A stretch of DNA of 64,000 nt, taken from NCBI GenBank assembly GCA_014728035.1, contig WJMJ01000101.1, positions 57,358 through 121,357 on the forward strand, written 5' to 3'. This stretch comes from Promethearchaeota archaeon (GTDB lineage Archaea > Asgardarchaeota > Thorarchaeia > Thorarchaeales > Thorarchaeaceae). Under the pieces are notes generated by a model, which saw only the letters and a list, made by a program, of their open reading frames with translations, had not been told where the DNA came from and searched no databases. Made by a program: the position numbers and the translations under genes. Below, piece by piece: positions 14,963 to 24,095 of the stretch (the stretch's first letter is position 1; every line of letters starts with the position of its first letter).

Positions 14963-16657
14963 ATGTTTCCAAGAAAACCATATGATGGCCAGCAAATTAT
15001 TGATACACGAGGAATGCTGCACGAGTTTGATGCAGAAATAGATGCGTGGGTTGTAAAGGGATATGTAGATGTCTACAGTGATGTTACGGAACTAGATGAC
15101 GGCCTCGTCCCGCCATCGCTGAATAATTTCATTAAGTCTATAGACAATGCTGATTTTAATAGTGTAAAAATAGGTCACAGTGATGCGTATTTTTGTTTAT
15201 TTTATTCTGATGATCATTCTATTGCATTTAGAATTGAACATAATCCCAACAAGAATCTACGCATTGAATTAGGCAGTAAGGCAATCGTGCGTAAATTTTT
15301 ACGCACTGCATGTGTTGGGCCACGTGGTGAAAAAGGAATGGTCGGGGATGACGGAGATGATGGTGACCCAGCAGATAATGAACCGATATATAATATAGCA
15401 CCATCTGATGGGATTTTTACCGTTGATAACACCGCAGTATCATATCCTATAGATACTCCGGTTTCTCTTCGCCTTTATAAAGATAATAATTTAATTGCTG
15501 ATATACGAGTGACGCTTGATGACCAGGCGTCATTATATTTTGTACATGATGGTTATAATGTAACAAATTATGATATCAAACTTGGTAACAATAAAATATC
15601 TGGTGTTATTAATCTTGATGGAGATTTGTCTGGTGAATGGGATTATAGGGTTAGACAAGTAGGTCCTGACGGAGATCCTGGTCAGGATGGATCATCATTC
15701 CTGGAGATCCGACAGTCTGTTTTATCTGATCCAGATTTAGTTAGCAGAAGTGCTGTAGCTCATATATTTAAAGTTATAAATAATATTGCGCAGACAGCTA
15801 TTGATTTTTCATCTACTACTTGTGTGTCAAGATTAACATCAAGTGGATCTTGGCGTTTTAGTCTTGATAACTCATCATTACTATCATGCAAGATATCGAC
15901 GCAGGAGTGTAAGGATTTATGGTCATATAACTATGAGCATGAGGACATTAATTCTAGTGCGCTGGAAATGCCAACATGGGTGCCTAGTAGTAACTGCCCC
16001 AATTATAGAAGACATGATCAATTCAAATTTGAATGGACTGATCAGGCTACGTCAACTGTACCATATGATTTTATAAATGAACCGAGACCTGATGAACAGT
16101 GTTGTCAGGAAGACTTCTTCTTGTGTCCTAATCTTGGTGATGCGTGTCCTCCGGATGTGTCAATAGATCCACCATTACCACCATTTTTGCCACCTCTGCC
16201 TAGTCCTAGCTCATCCTCATCTAGTTCTGCAGTATCTTCATCTAGTTCATCTTCATCTAGTTCATCTTCATCTAGTTCATCATCTTCATCTAGCTCGTCT
16301 AGCTCATCTTCTATCTCATCATCTTCAAGCTCATCATTTTCGTCTTCAAGTTCATCGTCTAGCTCGTCTAGTTCCAATTACTCATCGAGTAGTTCTAGCT
16401 CCTCATTACTGCCATCTAGCTCGTCATTATCGTCATCTAGCAGTTCATCAAGTGGTTATTCGCCGCCAAATTGTGGATTTTGCATTATGTCTAGTGGTAC
16501 TGATTGTGACGATTGTTATAATAATTTTCTTGCTGAATGGGGTGATATAAGTTCAGTATGTGGATCTGGGTGTTCACCCAATTACGACTGCATATTCTAT
16601 TCAGGCATAGGCACATATTTGTGTGGATGTGTTGTAATTGATAGTTTGTGCCCGTAG
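14963..16657 (+). CDS. Tail fibre-type protein with collagen-like, Ser-tract and Cys-rich modules (564 aa)
   Basis: The N-terminus (DGQQIIDTRGMLHEFD, then W-V-K-G) has the short beta module also seen at the start of the proteins at 26975 and 28516, so it is probably a virion-attachment domain. Collagen-like GXY runs occur at about 118-135 (GPRGEKG...) and 234-244 (GPDGDPGQDG). A proline-rich hinge leads into a Ser tract of about 80 residues (416-497). It ends in a compact module with about ten Cys (NCGFC, DCDDC, CGSGC, LCGC). It is likely a trimeric stalk with a disulfide or metal-stabilised tip. The Ser tract may be a glycosylation target. The Cys-rich tip has no recognised family. Confidence 0.75.
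   Translation: MFPRKPYDGQQIIDTRGMLHEFDAEIDAWVVKGYVDVYSDVTELDDGLVPPSLNNFIKSIDNADFNSVKIGHSDAYFCLFYSDDHSIAFRIEHNPNKNLRIELGSKAIVRKFLRTACVGPRGEKGMVGDDGDDGDPADNEPIYNIAPSDGIFTVDNTAVSYPIDTPVSLRLYKDNNLIADIRVTLDDQASLYFVHDGYNVTNYDIKLGNNKISGVINLDGDLSGEWDYRVRQVGPDGDPGQDGSSFLEIRQSVLSDPDLVSRSAVAHIFKVINNIAQTAIDFSSTTCVSRLTSSGSWRFSLDNSSLLSCKISTQECKDLWSYNYEHEDINSSALEMPTWVPSSNCPNYRRHDQFKFEWTDQATSTVPYDFINEPRPDEQCCQEDFFLCPNLGDACPPDVSIDPPLPPFLPPLPSPSSSSSSSAVSSSSSSSSSSSSSSSSSSSSSSSSSSISSSSSSSFSSSSSSSSSSSSNYSSSSSSSSLLPSSSSLSSSSSSSSGYSPPNCGFCIMSSGTDCDDCYNNFLAEWGDISSVCGSGCSPNYDCIFYSGIGTYLCGCVVIDSLCP
16208..16453 (+). repeat. Low-complexity Ser-codon tract 1
   Basis: Irregular tandem TCA, TCT, TCG, AGT and AGC codons encode about 80 residues that are almost all Ser, inside the 14963-16657 gene. 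The codons are mixed rather than pure, so selection for the amino acid rather than for a DNA repeat is suggested. Confidence 0.85.
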
Positions 16658-16713
16658 AATTAGAATGTAGTTGTCACAAATATACATATGGATTAGATTG
16701 ATGATGATAAATT

Positions 16714-19700
16714 ATGGCACGTAGCGCACAACCATATTTTTATAGATACCCGCACCAGAACAATCGTACTGGTTGGCAACCTGTATGGGTGGGTACGGTA
16801 CTAATAGCACCATGGCGTAGGGATAAGTTTGGCAATAGTATTTCTGGTTCGGGTATTATTGAGCTTACATTTGGCATAGAACAAATTGCTGGAGCCAGGG
16901 TTGCTGGTCATGACCACATTGGCGTTTTCAAACCAGATTTTAATTTATTAAATATTACCATCAGTCCAGTTGAACTAGAAGAATCATATATTGATCTGGA
17001 CACAGTGTCATTTTATACGGCAGATGGTACACCAATTGACAGATCAGAAGCTGATGAAGGTGATTATTTCGAACTTGTTATTGCACGCGGTGTTGTAGAT
17101 AGAGTACCATATTTACCAGATGCGGACTATTATGACTTATCATCGTATCAATTAGAAGTTGAAAATTTAGAGCACGATAGATATAATTTTGTATGGCAGG
17201 CTCAATATCATCCGAGAGTCGTCGATAGTAATGATGATTTTCTGTGTATCAATGTAGATCATGTGTCTCTGGCTCGTTTGGAATCCATTCTTGCACATCC
17301 TGGCGAAGTTCATGCCGAAATGGTGAGTAAGACTCCGCCGTTTTATTTCGAGTCAGAGGACAGGTCCAGCGACCCATTAATTCAATTATATAGACCGTTT
17401 GCTGATGCACTTCAGGACATCTTTGATGAGCAGACATTGCTGCGCGGTCTTAACTGGGTTGATAACATTCCAGGCCAGTTAATACCATATCTAGCTTATT
17501 TAATTGGCATTGACTTACCCTATTTCCAGACAGCAGATGATAAAATTCGTAGATCTATAGTTAGACGTGGTACATATCTTCAGAAGCTAAAGGGTTCCCG
17601 GCGTGCCATAATCGAATTGTTCAGAATATTTGGATTTACCATAGATCTTATTAATTTATGGTCTTCTCAAGATGGTAGTAGATTTATTGCACCAAATGAA
17701 AATATCAATGACTCCTCACAGCAAATAACCACAGAAGATATATGCCAAGTTGACCCCATACTTGTTGGATATACAGATGAGGGGTTCGGGCAATTAGACA
17801 TACCATTATTATATAGAAATAATAATGATGCTATAACAGTGGACATATGGTTGGTAAGAAATGATTCCAACCTTAAAACATCTCTTGATGATGCGTTGGA
17901 ATCCATTAATACTGATCCTGAGGCATTTGCTGACGATGTTTGTGTGCGTGATGCATCAGGTGCCATCATACCACGTAAGCTGCTTGAAGTAGTTCGTAAT
18001 AAATCCGGATCAATAGGATATAGTCATTTATATTTATCAGACAACGTTGTACAATCTGAATATCATACCGGATTGGCCCCATTAACTAATAATAGTATTA
18101 CATATGATCAAGATACCAATGTCATGAATTTGACGTTTGGCAGGTATCAGGAATTTGATGGATATTCTGCATATGCATTTGTGTCTTATGAACACACCAA
18201 GATAAGCATCCCAATATCATTACAAAATTTGCAGTCCAATAGATTCGACATAAATATTATTTCTCGTAGTGGCGTAGACATAGATTCTAATTTATATGAA
18301 TATCTTCTCGACTTATTATTTAATTTTAAAGCATTCCATTCACTGCTGCGCAAGATTAGTTACGTTGTCGATATACTTGATGTATACAATGTCACTGATT
18401 ATTGTGTTGGTGGTGCTAGTCAGGACGATCCGCGTTTTGATGCTGGTAATTTGCAAATACCTCCTGCCATACTTCCCACAGATGAAACAGATATTGATTG
18501 TGATGATGATATTAGAGATCGAGGGTTTAAGGAAGATGATCTAACATTACGTCAAAAAATCATCACATCCTTGCGTAACGAATATGAGGCATGGCAGTTT
18601 CTTATCAACACACATAAGATAACTTCTCAAGATAGGAATGATCTTAGTAAAGTCTCAGATCTTAGCGCGGCCAATGTAGATCCAGATGATGATGGATATA
18701 ACGAAGAAGGCCAAAATAGGGTCAAGTTTGAATCTGATTTTGATCCAGATCATGGCCCAGACAATAGAGAGATTGTAAGAGATGTAGATAATCCACCAAC
18801 AGATCATTGCTATAAGGGTAGAGTCGAGCAGAATCTGGTGGTTGAGCGTGTCATACCTCTTGTAGAACAGGTAAGATGTAAACCATGTACCTTAATGCCA
18901 GGTCGTGGTGTTTATTATACCCACAATATTAGTAATCCCACACCACAGGAATTTGGTTTTCTTGGTGGTTTGCAAAGTCGATATGGCAATTCCAACCTAC
19001 AGTTTGATACGCGTCATTTTGTTGACACATTTGATGCACGCCCAGCATACTTTAGACCAAGTCTTGATATCCAGAAAGATACATCACATTTTCCCGGACA
19101 TCGGTTTATATGCGGTAATCGACTTCTCACTGATTTTGTGCATCCAGAATGGCGTGCTCATCCATGGGATTATAACGAGCCATGCGATTGCGACGATAGT
19201 GAATTTAATCCGCTTAATGCCTATTTGACAGAGGGAACTGATGGAGATGAATGGTTAATATTTGATGATATTGCTCAGTCGTGGGAAGGCAATGGACTTG
19301 AACCTGACCTTGCCTCATTAGGTGATCAAACTACTGATTATAGTTTTACCCATGAATTATATACTACTCAACCTGAATCACACCCCTCTATAACCCTAGA
19401 TAGAGTAACTTTTACGGATGATGAGTCAATATATAGTGATGGTGAAGCTATATATGACTCCGCTTCTGAATGTGCTAGTTTTGGTGATTTTAGAGATGGT
19501 TATCCATCCGAGAGTGATAATTATACCATAAGTGCATATGAATTTGTGGTTAAGGTGGGTCCTCACGCTGATTTGTTTGAGGCTATGGGAATACCAGGAG
19601 TATATCTTGGATCATCAAGCTCATCGTCTAGTAGCTCATCATCTAGTAGTTTGAGCCTGAGTTCATCAAGTAGCTCATCTAATCTCTCATCAAGTAGTTC

Positions 19701-20511
19701 GAGTAGCTTATCGTCATCAAGTTCAAGTAGTTTAAGCTCATCATCAAGTAAATCAAGCAGTTTTTCATCATCGAGTTCAAGTAGTCTATGTGATTTTACA
19801 GGCGGCATTGATAGCAACACGGTGCTGATGCTGCATGCGGACGGCACTGATGGGTCGACTTCGTTCCCAGATGATTCTGATTCTAACCACACTGTTACTG
19901 CAAATGGCGACGCTCAGGTTGACACAGCAGTTAAGGTATTTGGAACCGGCTCCGCCCAATTTGATGGCACTGGAGATTATCTGTCAGTACCCAATTCTAA
20001 TGATTGGGATTTTGGTTCAGACGATTTCACGATTGATGGTTGGATTTACCCAACAGGCCCATCTAGTAATTTTGAGACTCCGCTTTGCATTGACAAGAAC
20101 GCACAGCACCAAGCGTACAGATACCTTATTGATATTTACATCAATTCAAGCGACATCTTCCGGGTGAATGTGTCGGACGGGGCGTCAACGTATGTGGCGA
20201 GCGCGACCACAGATGTCCGTGGCGCTTGGCACCACTTCGCGGCTGTCCGAGACGGCAACACCCTCCGGTGGTTTATCGATGGCGTGCAGGAGGACACAGT
20301 TGATGTTACCGGTGTAACGGTGAATTTTGATTCTTCAATGGTAGTCAATATCGGCGCTCGTACAGACGCTGCAGAACCATTCCAGGGTTATCTTGATGAA
20401 ATTCGAATTTCCAAGGGCGTGGCTCGTTGGACCAGTAATTTCACTCCACCATGTGGACCATATACCGCAGTTGAGAGTTCATCATCAAGCAGTTCGAGTA
20501 GCTTATCTTGA
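16714..20511 (+). CDS. P2 gpI-like tail protein extended by Ser tract and LamG domain (1265 aa)
   Basis: Residues about 215-310 (LPYLAYLIGIDLPYF, then RRSIVRRGTYLQKLKGSRRAI, then LFRIFGF) match the tail protein I / baseplate wedge-tip family (P2 gpI), which links the baseplate to fibres. A large beta-rich middle is followed by a Ser tract (967-1025). A LamG/concanavalin-like jelly roll follows (about 1027-1250; VLMLHADGTDG, FDGTGDYLSVP, DFTIDGWIYP, DEIRISKGVARW). The frame ends in a second short Ser tract with TGA at 20509. The next reading frame begins in the middle of another LamG domain, so the gene is probably frameshifted here (see 20508). DNA at 20150-20350 is richer in G+C than its surroundings. 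Role: tail-end assembly plus receptor or carbohydrate binding. Confidence 0.8.
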   Translation: MARSAQPYFYRYPHQNNRTGWQPVWVGTVLIAPWRRDKFGNSISGSGIIELTFGIEQIAGARVAGHDHIGVFKPDFNLLNITISPVELEESYIDLDTVSFYTADGTPIDRSEADEGDYFELVIARGVVDRVPYLPDADYYDLSSYQLEVENLEHDRYNFVWQAQYHPRVVDSNDDFLCINVDHVSLARLESILAHPGEVHAEMVSKTPPFYFESEDRSSDPLIQLYRPFADALQDIFDEQTLLRGLNWVDNIPGQLIPYLAYLIGIDLPYFQTADDKIRRSIVRRGTYLQKLKGSRRAIIELFRIFGFTIDLINLWSSQDGSRFIAPNENINDSSQQITTEDICQVDPILVGYTDEGFGQLDIPLLYRNNNDAITVDIWLVRNDSNLKTSLDDALESINTDPEAFADDVCVRDASGAIIPRKLLEVVRNKSGSIGYSHLYLSDNVVQSEYHTGLAPLTNNSITYDQDTNVMNLTFGRYQEFDGYSAYAFVSYEHTKISIPISLQNLQSNRFDINIISRSGVDIDSNLYEYLLDLLFNFKAFHSLLRKISYVVDILDVYNVTDYCVGGASQDDPRFDAGNLQIPPAILPTDETDIDCDDDIRDRGFKEDDLTLRQKIITSLRNEYEAWQFLINTHKITSQDRNDLSKVSDLSAANVDPDDDGYNEEGQNRVKFESDFDPDHGPDNREIVRDVDNPPTDHCYKGRVEQNLVVERVIPLVEQVRCKPCTLMPGRGVYYTHNISNPTPQEFGFLGGLQSRYGNSNLQFDTRHFVDTFDARPAYFRPSLDIQKDTSHFPGHRFICGNRLLTDFVHPEWRAHPWDYNEPCDCDDSEFNPLNAYLTEGTDGDEWLIFDDIAQSWEGNGLEPDLASLGDQTTDYSFTHELYTTQPESHPSITLDRVTFTDDESIYSDGEAIYDSASECASFGDFRDGYPSESDNYTISAYEFVVKVGPHADLFEAMGIPGVYLGSSSSSSSSSSSSSLSLSSSSSSSNLSSSSSSSLSSSSSSSLSSSSSKSSSFSSSSSSSLCDFTGGIDSNTVLMLHADGTDGSTSFPDDSDSNHTVTANGDAQVDTAVKVFGTGSAQFDGTGDYLSVPNSNDWDFGSDDFTIDGWIYPTGPSSNFETPLCIDKNAQHQAYRYLIDIYINSSDIFRVNVSDGASTYVASATTDVRGAWHHFAAVRDGNTLRWFIDGVQEDTVDVTGVTVNFDSSMVVNIGARTDAAEPFQGYLDEIRISKGVARWTSNFTPPCGPYTAVESSSSSSSSSLS
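19612..19788 (+). repeat. Low-complexity Ser-codon tract 2
   Basis: Mixed Ser codons with occasional Leu, Asn, Phe and Lys link the tail-protein part to the LamG domain in the 16714-20511 gene. A short further copy at about 20475-20508 ends at the stop codon. Confidence 0.8.
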
Positions 20512-21827
20512 ATGGTAGTGATGAATACCTCAGCAAGACACCAACAGCTGGTAATAGAACCACATGGACTTATTCAATATGGGCATTAAGGGATACACTT
20601 AGTACATCACAATGCTTGCTTGCTGGCGGTACAAGTGGTAATGATGATACAACTCTACACTTTAATTCAGATAAAATTCAAATCTATGATTATACCGGAT
20701 CAATAAACTTTAATTTAAATAGCACCAGCACATATATTAGCGTGGACAGATGGTATCACTTCTTGTTTGTTTATGATAGCACACAGGCAACAAGTAGTGA
20801 TCGTATTAAGATATATGTTGATGGTACACAAATAACTGCATTTGATACTGAAACTTATCCTTCACAGAATTATCAGAGTCGTATAAGTTCAAATAGTACC
20901 CATGCTATAGGGCGTAAGCATAATACTGGATCGGAATTTCTAGATGGTAAAATAGCAGAAGTATATTTCATTGATGGTCAGGCAAAAGCACCAAGTGATT
21001 TTGGTTATGATAATGGTGGCACTTGGACGCCTAAGGCATATGCAGGCACATTTGGATCAGAGGGATTTTATCTAGATTTTGAAAATAGTAGTGATCTTGG
21101 TGCTGATGTTAGTGGTAATAACAATGACTGGACTACCAACAATATTGATTCTTCCAATCAATCTACAGATGTGCCACCATCAATCATAGTTGATTTGATG
21201 AGTATTGATTTCAATACTACCACTAGAGGCGTGTATATATACGATGAAGTGACAACAACAATTACTGATAGTTTTGCGCATCCAAATAATAATCCTAGCG
21301 GTGCCACTTATGATGGATCCAATCTTATCACATGTGGAGAGGCCGGATCCACAGACAGAATTTATATTCATAGTGGCATATCTAGCACAATAAGTGATAG
21401 TTTTGCATCGCCAGATGCATCACCAAATGGCTTGACTTATGATGGAACAGATCTAATCAGTTCGAGTCGCGCTGCTGGCAATATATTTATACATGATGGT
21501 ATAACATCCACTGTACAAAGTAGTTATAATGGTCCTGATCTATATCATTCTGGTTTGGCACATGATGGCACTAACCTCATTAGCACTGGATTTAATGGCG
21601 ATAAGATATATATTCATTCTGGATTGAGTAGCACTATTACAGATAGTTTTTCTACACCAGGTACCGTCCCATATGGTCTAACATATGATGGAAAACATTT
21701 GTTATCATGTGATTATGGTACAAATAGAATATATATGCACGATGGAATTAGTTCCACCATAATTCATTCTTTTGCAACTCCGGGCAATGATGCTAGTGGC
21801 TTAGCAACTACTGGTAGCCCGTGGTAA
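20508..21827 (+). CDS. Out-of-frame continuation: LamG plus propeller-like repeats (439 aa)
   Basis: This frame opens at TTG 20508, one base back from the TGA (20509-20511) of the preceding gene, with no ribosome binding site and no ATG for over 200 codons. Its first residues (NGSDEYLSKTP, then RTTWTYSIW) are the start of a LamG-type domain that normally needs an upstream strand. From about residue 240 come five to six repeats of about 43 residues built on IYIHDGISSTITDSF, then GLTYDG and NLIS, like beta-propeller blades. The same repeats end the protein at 54774-57065. The simplest reading is a -1 shift joining this part to the 16714 gene. The cause could be programmed frameshifting, a natural mutation or an assembly error in the Ser-codon tract. 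Confidence 0.7.
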   Translation: MNGSDEYLSKTPTAGNRTTWTYSIWALRDTLSTSQCLLAGGTSGNDDTTLHFNSDKIQIYDYTGSINFNLNSTSTYISVDRWYHFLFVYDSTQATSSDRIKIYVDGTQITAFDTETYPSQNYQSRISSNSTHAIGRKHNTGSEFLDGKIAEVYFIDGQAKAPSDFGYDNGGTWTPKAYAGTFGSEGFYLDFENSSDLGADVSGNNNDWTTNNIDSSNQSTDVPPSIIVDLMSIDFNTTTRGVYIYDEVTTTITDSFAHPNNNPSGATYDGSNLITCGEAGSTDRIYIHSGISSTISDSFASPDASPNGLTYDGTDLISSSRAAGNIFIHDGITSTVQSSYNGPDLYHSGLAHDGTNLISTGFNGDKIYIHSGLSSTITDSFSTPGTVPYGLTYDGKHLLSCDYGTNRIYMHDGISSTIIHSFATPGNDASGLATTGSPW

Positions 21828-21851
21828 AATATACTCCAGAGGAAATTGATA

Positions 21852-22664
21852 ATGTCAGCTGGAACTGATGGCTATACTTTTGAATTTGTGGCGCGGATGG
21901 GTTCTGGTGTTCGTGTATATCAAGATGATTATAATTATCATAGATGGAAGGGGTATAGATTCGATTGTGGATGCCTGCAGTTTGAATGTGGCACAGAAGG
22001 GACTGGTGAGGTAACTGGTACAGAACCTATCACAAGAGATAGAATTTGTAATATTGGTTTGTTTCAGGATAATAATCAAAATGACTGGAATTGTGATAAG
22101 GTAGAAATTGAAGGCAAAATATTATTAGAAGAAACTTTTGGTGCACATATGCACCAAGCTGATGGTGAACTAGCCAATTTATTGGTAGCTGATGGGTCAA
22201 TCCCGCAAAATGGATCATATGATTATGTTGATGACTATGGACTCATATACCATGTGGAATGGGAATCGGCCAACAATAGAATTGATATTATCTCCGAAGT
22301 ATTCGACCCACGAGTATGGGGAGAGGATGAACAAGGGTTCATAGAAAACAGAAGAGTTTACAGGCGTGGTATTGTTACCATTACACGCCAGATAATAATG
22401 AACACGCCATACGGATATATGGTTACTGCAGAAGGATCAGAGCAATATATAGATACCAGGCAGACAAATTATATCTGTCCAGATACTAAACCAGATGATC
22501 CGTTTACCAAGCATTTAGATAGCATGGTAAGAGACGATATTGATAATATCGTGGTTACTGGTGCGCGGTGGGGTGATGTAGACGAATCAACAGATTCTGA
22601 TAATAAATGGTCTGGTGTGGGTGGTTCAGACGGTGGTATGTATTGGACAAATGTGTGGGCCTAA
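21852..22664 (+). CDS. Tail or baseplate-associated hypothetical protein (270 aa)
   Basis: The start is ATG 21852, with AGAGGA eight bases upstream. The upstream TTG in the same frame is less likely. It is beta-rich, with CGC and a few further Cys in the N-terminal third, and ends in a Gly/Asp/Trp-rich segment. It lies between fibre-tip and baseplate-type genes on the same strand, so a structural role is inferred. No motif identifies a family. Confidence 0.65.
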   Translation: MSAGTDGYTFEFVARMGSGVRVYQDDYNYHRWKGYRFDCGCLQFECGTEGTGEVTGTEPITRDRICNIGLFQDNNQNDWNCDKVEIEGKILLEETFGAHMHQADGELANLLVADGSIPQNGSYDYVDDYGLIYHVEWESANNRIDIISEVFDPRVWGEDEQGFIENRRVYRRGIVTITRQIIMNTPYGYMVTAEGSEQYIDTRQTNYICPDTKPDDPFTKHLDSMVRDDIDNIVVTGARWGDVDESTDSDNKWSGVGGSDGGMYWTNVWA

Positions 22665-22688
22665 TGGTGCAAAAATAAGTAAGCAATT

Positions 22689-22964
22689 ATGTCTACTGAT
22701 CTTATAGAACTATTTCTTGATCGTATGAGCATTGAGGCACAGGACATAGATCCTGCAGGAACGGAATTTGTTTATGGTGATGCCGAATGCGAGATTAAAT
22801 CGGTCAATGAGGATACAGTGCAGCTGACTATTAATGGTAGTAATTTCGTGTCAGATGACATAAGTGAATTGGAATCTTACTTTGATACTGAGTTCGACAT
22901 AACACGCGAGAGGAATATTGACGAACTGGCGAGGGAGCTTCGTGTTGCATTCAAAGATGGATAA
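22689..22964 (+). CDS. Small acidic protein (91 aa)
   Basis: ATG 22689, with AAGTAAGC upstream as a weak ribosome binding site. The product is acidic and looks alpha/beta. Its stop overlaps the next gene's start by eight bases, showing translational coupling. It is probably part of the tail assembly unit. The family is unknown. Confidence 0.6.
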   Translation: MSTDLIELFLDRMSIEAQDIDPAGTEFVYGDAECEIKSVNEDTVQLTINGSNFVSDDISELESYFDTEFDITRERNIDELARELRVAFKDG

Positions 22965-23427
22965 TATATTAGAAGATCTCCAGGAAATTCGAAGTCAGAT
23001 GCGAGATCTGATTGCAACGAAGCGTGATTTGATGGATAGGTTGGATGCTGACCCATCCAATAAAGCATTACGATCCAAATTGGATGATATACAATTTAAG
23101 ATCAGATCTGCTAATGAACAATGGAAAGAAGAGGCTATTGTACAAGATCCAAACCCATCTAGGGAGGATATTAAACAATTATTCTTAGCACACGCCGCCA
23201 AGGCATCTGCCGGTGAATTGCGCGGATCTGATCTTAAGATATGGGAGAAGCTGAAAACCAAACTCCCCAATGGTGTTGTTGATAAGATAATCAGTATGTT
23301 ACGCGATGCTGCGACAGCCACAATGCAAGAGGATCAATATAAATATCCAAATCGCAAACATATTAGAAAGCAATCGTTATTCAGATCATCATTCAATAAG
23401 AGTAGATCATTCGGCGGAAGAAGTTGA
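22957..23427 (+). CDS. Helical, charged protein in tail operon (156 aa)
   Basis: ATG 22957 lies within the end of the previous gene and fits its MDNILEDLQEIRSQM start better than the earlier TTG at 22918. The protein is rich in heptad-like charged helices (1-70) and has a basic, Arg/Ser-rich C-terminus (KQSLFRSSFNKSRSFGGRS). It may be a chaperone, tape-measure-associated or DNA-contacting protein. This is inference only. Confidence 0.65.
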   Translation: MDNILEDLQEIRSQMRDLIATKRDLMDRLDADPSNKALRSKLDDIQFKIRSANEQWKEEAIVQDPNPSREDIKQLFLAHAAKASAGELRGSDLKIWEKLKTKLPNGVVDKIISMLRDAATATMQEDQYKYPNRKHIRKQSLFRSSFNKSRSFGGRS

Positions 23428-23454
23428 TGTATTAAAGATATATAAGGACATTTA

Positions 23455-24087
23455 ATGACATTACCTGATAATAGAATAAAATTCCCATCAACAGAGGTTG
23501 ATTTCAACAATGACGTAGGTACTACTGGTCAGGACCACGATAATTATCCGGAAGAAGACACACAAGCCAGATATGATTGGATACGATTATATCTGATTGG
23601 ATTACTAGCAAACCAAGCATCATATGAAGAGCCTGTTAATTATCGTCAAGGCTCTATATGGATGAATTTAACCGATGGATACTTTAGATTCTATAATGGC
23701 AGTGATTTCTCACCAATGGCACATGCGTTGGGTGTGCCTGGAGACGTGGCATCTGCTACGGAAGAGAGCCTCTATAGTTGGATTGTAGCTGCCAACGAAC
23801 GATTATCAAGCATACGCAAGAATGCAACTTTTAGTGGTGTTGCTAATGTTGATGCCTCATCTATCAGTATCCCAGATGAGGCCAAAGATGCAGCAGCAGA
23901 TGATGGTACCCACCCATTCTTATATAAGAATGGTAGATTGGTTGATCCAAGATTGACATCATATAATGTTGGATGCCCAGTCGTGGTCGAACTTACCGGC
24001 AATGCTGTTTTAAGTAGTGGTGATACTTTCACAGTGATCATACAGCGCATGGATACAGTTGTGTCTGAATCCGTAATCATCGATTGA
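23455..24087 (+). CDS. Tail/baseplate hypothetical protein (210 aa)
   Basis: ATG 23455 after AAGGACATTTA. The sequence is soluble and beta-rich, including RQGSIWMNLTDGYFRFYNG (64-82), a Trp-flanked strand like those in virion attachment domains. The gene is 27 bases after the previous one and is followed directly by another tail gene with an overlapping stop/start. No named family. Confidence 0.65.
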   Translation: MTLPDNRIKFPSTEVDFNNDVGTTGQDHDNYPEEDTQARYDWIRLYLIGLLANQASYEEPVNYRQGSIWMNLTDGYFRFYNGSDFSPMAHALGVPGDVASATEESLYSWIVAANERLSSIRKNATFSGVANVDASSISIPDEAKDAAADDGTHPFLYKNGRLVDPRLTSYNVGCPVVVELTGNAVLSSGDTFTVIIQRMDTVVSESVIID

Positions 24088-24095
24088 GGATAGAT

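Noticed and set aside
20495..20512. Canonical -1 slippery heptamer at the Ser-tract frame break
   Set aside because: The bases around TTATCTTGA do not fit X-XXY-YYZ, so programmed frameshifting is only one option.
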